Assembly (NCBI GenBank): GCA_038239345.1
Contig: JBBSEX010000001.1
Location: 124,001-188,000 of the forward strand
Direction: 5' to 3'
From: JBBSEX01 sp038239345
GTDB lineage: Bacteria > Acidobacteriota > Terriglobia > Bryobacterales > Bryobacteraceae
Length of the DNA: 64,000 bases
The notes beneath the pieces are model-generated. The model saw only the letters and a list, made by a program, of their open reading frames with translations, did not search any database and was not told the DNA's origin. This document shows, in pieces, positions 58,382 through 64,000 of this stretch (positions are counted from its first letter, which is position 1; the number at the start of each line of letters is the position of its first letter). Both the position numbers and the translations under genes were made by a program.

Positions 58382-60064
58382 TTAAACCTCGCTTCTTACA
58401 GGTTCAGGGCCGCGTACAAACCATAACGAGGCACTCACGGCAAGCGTCAGCCCCGCGAACCAGAAGACCGTGAGGCGCTGTTCCACCGGCGTAGTGAACA
58501 GCAGAAGAAGGCTCAGCAATCCAATGCAAGCGATGGTGCGGCTGAGGAAGCGGAACACGATCGTGGTCATGTCGGAAGAGCCTTTCAACTCGGTAAGAAC
58601 GTCGACTGGTTTGCGCAGATTGTCGAAGAGTTTAGTCCGGGCCGGCGTGTCGCCTTTGTCGAAAAACACACTCAGGAAGAAGACACTGAACGATGCCGGG
58701 ATGATGATTGTTACTTGCTGTATCAGGCTCCAATCGTAGACGAAGGCTCCCAGACCGCCGAGTACCAATCCGACGGCGAAGGAGGCTAAGCCCGACCATG
58801 CGGGAGTGCGCCGAATCACCAACCCGAGCAGTGCCGGAGGCCCGTAGGCAAGCGAGATCAGCGTATTGAAAGTTAGCATCACGTGAAAAATACTCTGCCC
58901 CGTGGACGCCATGACAATCGCCGCGATGGTCGTGAAGCCTCCAACCAGAAGCGTGCTGATCCAGCCGGCCACCAACAGTTCACGATCGCTCGCGCCCTTG
59001 CGAAACACTCCCTGATACACGTCTTTCGAAAGAATCGCCGCCTTCAGATTAAAGTTTGCCGAAAGGTTCGCCATGGTTGCGCTGAACATGGCCGCGAGCA
59101 TAATTCCGATCAGACCATGCGGTAACAGAGTTAGGCTCGCCACGGCGTAGGATGCTTCGCTTGGGTTCGCCATGGAAGGCCAGACGGAATGCAGGTCTGG
59201 GTAAAGAACGCGCATCGTCATGGGCGGAATGAACCACAGAAACGCTCCGCTGAAGAACAACCCGCAGCAAAGCAGGGCTGCTTTCCGTGCCGATCGCTCA
59301 TCGTCCACGCTGAAATATCTTTGGGCCATCGCACCGGTGTTATATCCGAACGAAACCATGATGGTCCAGCAGAGCAGGTAAACCCAACCGAACTCGCCAG
59401 ACAAGTGAATCGTTTTCATTTGTGGAGGTAGAGCTTGCCACAATCCCTGAACACCTCCGACGCGGGCGAGTGAGGCGATCAGCAATACCAGGCAAAACGG
59501 CATCAGAATCGCCGCTTGCAGAAAGTCTGTAAGGACGACAGCCCACAGTCCTCCAATCACACAGTAGAAAACGATTAATGAGCCCGCCCCGAGAATGGTC
59601 CACGTCACGGGCAGCCCACAGGCCGACGAAATAAAAACGCTGAGTCCGTAGAGCATGCTGGCGCTGGTAAAAAGCTGGAAGATGATTGTGGTCCAGGAAA
59701 AGGTCTGGCGCGTCGTTTGATTGAACCGGCCGGCAAGGTACTCCATCACCGTGGTAATGCGGCTCCGGCGCCATAGAACGGCGAAAACGAAATAGCCCAG
59801 CAGAAAACTCAGCGCGTTCCCCACGTAGAGGCCGGTGGCGGCGATCCCTTCGCGATAAGCAACTCCGGCCGCCCCGGTAAACGTCCAGGCGCTGAATCCG
59901 GACATGAATGAGCTCAAACCCGCGACCAGCCAGGGAATCCGATTGCCACCGCGAAAATATTCGGCGGCTCCGCGATTGAAGCGCATCACGTACAATCCGA
60001 CCAGAACCATAAGCAGCCCATAACAGGCGATGACGACATAATCGATCGAATTTGCGCTCTGCAT
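58382..60064 (-). CDS. Sodium:solute symporter (SSS family)
   Basis: A 560-residue inner-membrane symporter with about 14 helices. The N-terminal helix YVVIACYGLLMVLVGLYV, the FRGGNRIPWLVAGLSSFMSG segment and SGFSAWTFTGAAGVAYREG match SSS (SGLT-like) carriers of sugars, sialic acid or sugar acids driven by sodium. The ATG at 60064 is preferred over a frame reaching 60130. It is the first gene of the operon with the oxidoreductase and lyase and diverges from the dehydrogenase operon across a gap with a phased operator. Confidence 0.9.
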   Translation of the reverse strand: MQSANSIDYVVIACYGLLMVLVGLYVMRFNRGAAEYFRGGNRIPWLVAGLSSFMSGFSAWTFTGAAGVAYREGIAATGLYVGNALSFLLGYFVFAVLWRRSRITTVMEYLAGRFNQTTRQTFSWTTIIFQLFTSASMLYGLSVFISSACGLPVTWTILGAGSLIVFYCVIGGLWAVVLTDFLQAAILMPFCLVLLIASLARVGGVQGLWQALPPQMKTIHLSGEFGWVYLLCWTIMVSFGYNTGAMAQRYFSVDDERSARKAALLCCGLFFSGAFLWFIPPMTMRVLYPDLHSVWPSMANPSEASYAVASLTLLPHGLIGIMLAAMFSATMANLSANFNLKAAILSKDVYQGVFRKGASDRELLVAGWISTLLVGGFTTIAAIVMASTGQSIFHVMLTFNTLISLAYGPPALLGLVIRRTPAWSGLASFAVGLVLGGLGAFVYDWSLIQQVTIIIPASFSVFFLSVFFDKGDTPARTKLFDNLRKPVDVLTELKGSSDMTTIVFRFLSRTIACIGLLSLLLLFTTPVEQRLTVFWFAGLTLAVSASLWFVRGPEPVRSEV

Positions 60065-60077
60065 AGGCCCTGTGCGC

Positions 60078-60130
60078 TTTCTAATATTTGCGCTTGATCC
60101 ACGATAGAAGCAAATCGCAACCAAACGCAA
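60078..60130. promoter_or_regulatory. Divergent operator with 10-bp-phased tetramers
   Basis: On the plus strand TTTC (60078) and TTGC (60088) are 10 bases apart. On the minus strand TTGC, TTGC and CTTC end at 60127, 60117 and 60107, again in 10-base steps. The two arms face each other across the symporter/dehydrogenase gap. The tetramer set is the same as before the agaS-like and TonB genes. Confidence 0.45.
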
Positions 60131-60176
60131 GTGGTAGTAGACTGTAAAGAACCGTGAACCGCCCTCATCTTGTGAT

Positions 60177-61163
60177 TTGCGCCGGGGATTCGCTATTCAA
60201 GTCGTTCTTCACGCGCCACAACAGAAGCGTTTGTCAGCGCTGTACCATTGGGAGCGAACTGGCGCTAAGACGCTGAATTCGACGCTAAAGCGATGCCTCT
60301 CGGATGCCGACGCCATGATCACCACCTGGGACAGCCCGTCATTTACCGAAGATTTGGTGCAGATCGCGCCGCGGCTGCGCATCGTTGCACACTGTGGGGG
60401 CGAGGTGAAGGCGCGATTTGCCCGCAGCTTGTTTACGCAGCTTACTATCACCAACGCCGCAGGTCCGATGGCCCGTGCTACGGCTGAGATGGGCGCGGCC
60501 TTTCTGCTGTATTGCGTGCGCAACGTCGATATGTACCGCGCTGAACTGCGAAAGCCTAGCAACGAGATTTACCAGCGCTTGCATTCCAGCGGGAGCATTG
60601 GCGAGACGATCAGTGGGCGGGAAATCTCGATGATTGGCTTTGGCCGGATTGGCCGGGATCTCGTGGACCTGCTGCGGGGCTTCGATTTACGATGGCATGT
60701 CTACGATCCGCATGTGGCCCCGGCGGCCGCCAAGGATTATCCGGTCCAGTTCGGAACGCTCGACGACGTATTGCGGAAAGCGGCATTTGTGGTCCTGACC
60801 GCGGCATTGACAGACGAGACTCGCGGGATGATGAATCGCCAGACACTTGCCCTGCTGCGCGATGGCGCGGCCCTGATCAACATCGCCCGCGGTGGATTGA
60901 TTGATCTGGACGCACTTACGGCGGAGGTCAGCTGCGGTCGTTTGCGCTGTGCTTTGGATGTTACCGATCCGCGGGAACCGTTGCCGCCTCGGCACCCCTT
61001 GCGCAAATTGCCGGGCGCGATTCTGACACCGCACGTCGCGGGCAGTCCACGGGAGGTGCGACGCGCGATGGCGGATGTCGTACTGGACGATCTCGATCGC
61101 TTTTTTCGAAACGAACCCATCATGAATCGTGTGACGCCGGCGATGTTGGACCGGATGACGTGA
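60177..61163 (+). CDS. D-2-hydroxyacid dehydrogenase, likely frameshifted near the N-terminus
   Basis: NAD-dependent dehydrogenase of the phosphoglycerate-dehydrogenase type. The cofactor loop GFGRIG (about residues 154-159), Arg in NIARGGLID, Glu in DPREPLP and His in TPHVAG form the catalytic set. The open frame from the TTG at 60177 begins with an unnatural sequence. In another frame, GTG at 60154 opens VNRPHLVICAGDSLFKSFFT, which looks like the true N-terminus and should join near base 60215. A one- or two-base indel, or a sequencing error, would explain this. It leads the plus operon into the epimerases. Confidence 0.8.
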   Translation: MRRGFAIQVVLHAPQQKRLSALYHWERTGAKTLNSTLKRCLSDADAMITTWDSPSFTEDLVQIAPRLRIVAHCGGEVKARFARSLFTQLTITNAAGPMARATAEMGAAFLLYCVRNVDMYRAELRKPSNEIYQRLHSSGSIGETISGREISMIGFGRIGRDLVDLLRGFDLRWHVYDPHVAPAAAKDYPVQFGTLDDVLRKAAFVVLTAALTDETRGMMNRQTLALLRDGAALINIARGGLIDLDALTAEVSCGRLRCALDVTDPREPLPPRHPLRKLPGAILTPHVAGSPREVRRAMADVVLDDLDRFFRNEPIMNRVTPAMLDRMT

Positions 61164-61164
61164 G

Positions 61165-61953
61165 ATGAAGACGAGCTTTTCCACCCTGGCTTGTCCCGAT
61201 TGGGATATCGGGCAGATACTCTCGGCGGCCGTTGCATATGGTTACGACGGCGTGGAGCTCCGGTTCGTGCAGGGCGAAGCTTCGCTATACAAATTGGCTT
61301 CGTTTCGCGACGCCGGCTTGACGGAAACAAGGTCAAAAATCCGCGACGAAGGATTGATGATCCCTTGTCTCGATACAAGCTGTCTGTTCCATTCCCCCGA
61401 GCCCCAGCAGCGCCACCAGTGGATCGATGAAGGCGAACGGATGGCCGCTTTGGCGGAGCAACTCGGGGCTCCGGGAATTCGGGTTTTTGGCGATCGAATT
61501 CAGCCGGGAGCCAACCGGGAGGCGACCCGCGGCTGGATCGCCGAGAGCATCGCCACTTTGTCGGGAAGGGTTGGCGTAGCCGTGTGGCTGGAGTCTCATG
61601 GTGATTTCGCCCAGTCCAGCGAAACCTTGGCCATCCTGCAGCAGGCGGGCTCGGGGGGCGTTATATGGGACCCGGCCAATGCCTTCTTGGAATCGTACGA
61701 AGATCCGCGAATCGCCGCTCCAGCACTGCACCAATTGTTGCGTCACGTTCATTTGAAAGACATGCTTCTGGATGGCACGCCGGCCCTGATGGGTCAAGGA
61801 GAATTTGCAATACAAGATGTTTTCGCGGCGCTTGCCGGAATCCACTACGATGGGTTCGTTTCGTTCGAGTGGGAAAAGAAATGGCATCCCGAGATTGCCG
61901 GGCCGGAGATCGCGCTACCACAATTTATCCAATGGATGCGGAGCAACGCTTGA
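61165..61953 (+). CDS. Sugar phosphate isomerase/epimerase (xylose-isomerase-like TIM barrel)
   Basis: A 262-residue cytosolic TIM-barrel protein of the AP-endonuclease-2 / IolE-like group. Metal-ligand motifs include YGYDGVELRF, WLESHGDF (Glu), GVIWDPANAF (Asp) and LRHVHLKDM (His). Members isomerise or epimerise ketoses, inosose or sugar acids. It starts 1 base after the dehydrogenase stop and overlaps the next gene by 22 bases, so it is part of the same operon. The precise substrate is unknown. Confidence 0.87.
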   Translation: MKTSFSTLACPDWDIGQILSAAVAYGYDGVELRFVQGEASLYKLASFRDAGLTETRSKIRDEGLMIPCLDTSCLFHSPEPQQRHQWIDEGERMAALAEQLGAPGIRVFGDRIQPGANREATRGWIAESIATLSGRVGVAVWLESHGDFAQSSETLAILQQAGSGGVIWDPANAFLESYEDPRIAAPALHQLLRHVHLKDMLLDGTPALMGQGEFAIQDVFAALAGIHYDGFVSFEWEKKWHPEIAGPEIALPQFIQWMRSNA

Positions 61954-62702
61954 CCACCGCCGATGTCGGGGAAGCAATGCAACTCTCGATCTCCGCCGGC
62001 TGGAACCAGACGGAAGCGGACTGGCGAAGGCTCCTGGAACTCGATCCCGATGGCTGCTTTTCTCTAAGCAGCGATGGACGCTTGGTGGCCACCACGACCC
62101 TGCTGTGCTATGAGACCCGCTTGGCTTGGATCGGGATGGTACTGACGCATGCCAACTATCAACGGCGAGGGTTTGCCCGGCAGTTGATCGCGGCGGCACT
62201 GCATCTGGCGGATGAACGAGGCATTCAAACCGTTAAGTTAGATGCCACTGAGCAGGGCGCACCGTTATACGAATCGGCCGGTTTCTGCGCGGAGCAGATC
62301 GTGGAGCGATGGTCTTGCGACGGAAATCCCGCTGCCGCTGGTACGGCCCCGAAGTTCGCCCTCGATTATGAGCTGGATGAACAAGCGTTCGGCGCGGACC
62401 GGTCGGCGTTACTGCGAAGCTTATTGGAATTGCCCTATCGAGCCGGGTACCGGGCATCTTATCTTGGACCGTGTATCGCCAGGGAAAAATCGATTGCCCG
62501 CGAAGTCATCGCGTCATGCCTCCAGAACATTCCGGCAGCAGAATGGTTTTGGGATCTTCTCCCTGAGAATCACGCGGCAGTACAATTAGCCACGGAATTT
62601 GGCTTCGCTCCGCAGCGGAGATTGATAAGAATGGTGCGCGGAACCCCCTTGAAAAGTAGAACGGATTGGACGTACGCGATTGCCGGCTTTGAGCTTGGTT
62701 AA
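61932..62702 (+). CDS. GNAT acetyltransferase with a second GNAT-like domain
   Basis: A 256-residue protein. The first domain (about residues 1-140) carries the acyl-CoA motif NYQRRGFARQLI. The remaining residues resemble the extra C-terminal GNAT-fold domain seen in Acetyltransf_18 proteins (DRSALLRSLLELPYRAGYRA, then ENHAAVQLATEFGF). The ATG at 61932 lies inside the isomerase gene end. Its place in a sugar operon suggests N-acetylation of an amino sugar or a regulatory role, but neither is shown. The reading frame extends well upstream within the isomerase gene; that part is not coding for this protein. Confidence 0.8.
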   Translation: MDAEQRLTTADVGEAMQLSISAGWNQTEADWRRLLELDPDGCFSLSSDGRLVATTTLLCYETRLAWIGMVLTHANYQRRGFARQLIAAALHLADERGIQTVKLDATEQGAPLYESAGFCAEQIVERWSCDGNPAAAGTAPKFALDYELDEQAFGADRSALLRSLLELPYRAGYRASYLGPCIAREKSIAREVIASCLQNIPAAEWFWDLLPENHAAVQLATEFGFAPQRRLIRMVRGTPLKSRTDWTYAIAGFELG

Positions 62703-62706
62703 CGAA

Positions 62707-63729
62707 ATGGCCATTCACACTGAAAAAGAATTGGAAGAACGGCTATCCCGGCCAAGCGATTCCGACGCCGCGGCGATGGCGGCAATCGACGGCGATATCT
62801 TGATTCTTGGCGCGGGCGGGAAGATGGGCCCGAGCCTCGCGCGTCTTGCTCGCCGAGCGGTCGATCAAGCTGGCGTCGACAAACGGATCATCGCCGTGGC
62901 CCGCTTCAGCAACAACAATCTCATCGCCGAATTGAACGCTGAGCGCATCGACACGATTGCCGCCGATTTGCTCGATCCTGGCGCGTTAGCCGAACTGCCC
63001 GATATCGATAACGTGATCTTCATGGCCGCGCGCAAGTTTGGGACCAGCGGCGCTGAACATCTTACGTGGGCGATGAACACTTATCTGCCCGGACTGGTGG
63101 CGGAGCGCTATAAACATTCGCGAATCGTTGTGTACTCCACGGGTAACGTCTATCCGTTGCAGCCAGCGGCGCAAGGTGGGGCCACCGAGTTGACGCCCGT
63201 TGCGCCTATCGGAGAATATGCACAATCGGCATTGGGACGCGAGCGGATGTTTGAATACGGTTCCAGCCGTTGGGGCACGCCAGGCGTCGTACTGCGGCTG
63301 AATTACGCCATCGATCTGCGCTACGGCGTGCTGCTTGATATTGGGCTCGCCGTAGTGGAACGCCGTCCAGTGGATTTACGCATGGGATTAGTAAATCTGA
63401 TCTGGCAAGGTGACGCGAATTCGGTGTGCCTGCGGGCCTTGCAACATTGCCAGTCGCCGCCCTTAATCCTAAATCTTACGGGACCGGAAACGCTGGCCGT
63501 GCGCTTTATTGCGCAGGAGTTCGGGCGCCGGTTCGGAGTCGAACCGACTTTCTCCGGCGAAGAATCGGCCAGCGCTCTGCTAAACAATGCTTCGAAGATG
63601 ATACAGATGTTCGGCTACCCCGGTGTGAGTCCGGCGGAGATGATCGATTGGGTGGCGGAGTGGATTGGAAGAGGCGGAACGATGTTGAATAAGCCAACCC
63701 ATTTCCAGGTGCGGGATGGAAACTTCTGA
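62707..63729 (+). CDS. NAD(P)-dependent epimerase/dehydratase (extended SDR)
   Basis: A 340-residue enzyme with the Rossmann loop ILGAGGKMGPSLARLA near residue 38, NVIFMAARKFG, YSTGNVYPL, and an EYAQSALGRERMF segment with Tyr but Gln/Ala/Ser where the YxxxK lysine usually sits. That pattern marks it as an atypical extended SDR. The ATG at 62707 follows the GNAT stop by 4 bases. It precedes a DHDPS-family gene, an association typical of sugar-acid catabolism. Reaction not determined. Confidence 0.8.
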   Translation: MAIHTEKELEERLSRPSDSDAAAMAAIDGDILILGAGGKMGPSLARLARRAVDQAGVDKRIIAVARFSNNNLIAELNAERIDTIAADLLDPGALAELPDIDNVIFMAARKFGTSGAEHLTWAMNTYLPGLVAERYKHSRIVVYSTGNVYPLQPAAQGGATELTPVAPIGEYAQSALGRERMFEYGSSRWGTPGVVLRLNYAIDLRYGVLLDIGLAVVERRPVDLRMGLVNLIWQGDANSVCLRALQHCQSPPLILNLTGPETLAVRFIAQEFGRRFGVEPTFSGEESASALLNNASKMIQMFGYPGVSPAEMIDWVAEWIGRGGTMLNKPTHFQVRDGNF

Positions 63730-63730
63730 G

Positions 63731-64000
63731 ATGAACCTTCGCCAAAAGCTACGAAGTGGTCTCGTAATTCCGGCGCATCCTTTAGCGTTAACCAGTCAGC
63801 GCAAGCTGGATGAGAAGAGGCAGCGGGCGTTAACACGTTACTATCTGGCTGCCGGAGCGGGTGGAATCGCCATCGGTGTTCATACGACGCAGTTCGCTAT
63901 ACGGAATTCGAAGATCGGCCTTTTAGAGCCGGTGCTCACATTGGCGATGGAGGAGATGCAAGGGCACGCTGTGGTAAAAATCGCCGGTGTGTGCGGGTCA
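63731..64000 (+). CDS. DHDPS-family aldolase, N-terminal fragment
   Basis: Only the first 90 codons are inside the window; the gene continues past base 64000. The sequence MNLRQKLRSGLVIPAHPLAL and the following ALTRYYLAAGAGGIAIGVHT match the start of dihydrodipicolinate-synthase/N-acetylneuraminate-lyase-type TIM barrels, which cleave or form keto-acid aldols. It begins 1 base after the epimerase stop. A sugar-acid (2-keto-3-deoxy) aldolase would fit the locus, but the active-site Lys lies beyond the window. Confidence 0.78.
   Translation, partial: MNLRQKLRSGLVIPAHPLALTSQRKLDEKRQRALTRYYLAAGAGGIAIGVHTTQFAIRNSKIGLLEPVLTLAMEEMQGHAVVKIAGVCGS

Noticed and set aside
61665..61931. An N-terminal extension of the second GNAT gene within the isomerase gene
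   Set aside because: The GNAT homology begins right after the ATG at 61932; the upstream part is just the open second frame of the isomerase gene.

Overview
The window (64 kb, GC-rich by eye) looks like chromosomal DNA of an acidobacterium, probably of the Solibacter/Bryobacter kind. The signs are a PadR regulator next to a large duplicated MacB-type permease (the 'ADOP' arrangement), two very long carboxypeptidase-regulatory/TonB receptors with no SusD partner, an orphan beta-propeller histidine kinase, a DUF5107-TPR protein, and sugar-catabolic operons rich in Tat-type signal peptides. The taxonomy is inference from gene content. I saw no rRNA, tRNA, CRISPR array, prophage or intact insertion sequence.

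Layout. 1-10 kb holds scattered housekeeping and signalling genes: thymidine kinase, an Hsp15-like S4 protein, a DUF3291 protein, an amino-acid permease, a propeller sensor kinase, and a coupled pair of a TPR protein and a zinc-finger/Pro-Ala-Lys protein. 10-14 kb holds an SDR reductase and a PadR-ADOP unit whose permease gene is cut by one in-frame stop. 14-18.2 kb is a compact module: a divergent ECF sigma/anti-sigma pair facing a metallophosphoesterase, two c-type haem proteins and an FTR1-like membrane protein with a small partner. 18.2-19.0 kb is a non-coding patch of repeats. 19-23.4 kb is a three-gene M16 peptidase operon (active subunit, inactive subunit fused to a LolA-like domain, LolA-like protein).

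23.4-34.3 kb is a coherent D-amino-acid / N-acyl-amino-acid unit. A minus-strand operon (RpiR regulator, permease, GNAT acyltransferase, N-acylamino-acid racemase of the MenC family, D-Ala-D-Ala carboxypeptidase) diverges from a TonB receptor plus an exported D-aminoacylase-like protein. Together they could import and process acylated D-amino acids or cell-wall fragments and convert D- to L-amino acids.

34.3-64 kb is one large carbohydrate locus of divergent operons: MFS transporter, glycoside-hydrolase-like protein and phosphofructokinase; Asp-box propeller, tandem esterase and DUF4832 protein; AgaS-like isomerase, PfkB kinase, amidohydrolase and DUF5107-TPR; a DeoR regulator facing a TonB receptor; a heparinase II/III-like lyase, Gfo/Idh/MocA oxidoreductase and sodium symporter; and a 2-hydroxyacid dehydrogenase, TIM-barrel isomerase, GNAT, epimerase and a DHDPS-family protein that runs off the end. 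The best find is that four promoters in this locus carry TTTC/TTGC-type tetramers repeated every 10 bp, the layout of DeoR/AgaR operators. This suggests one DeoR-controlled regulon for an amino-sugar plus uronate-like polysaccharide.
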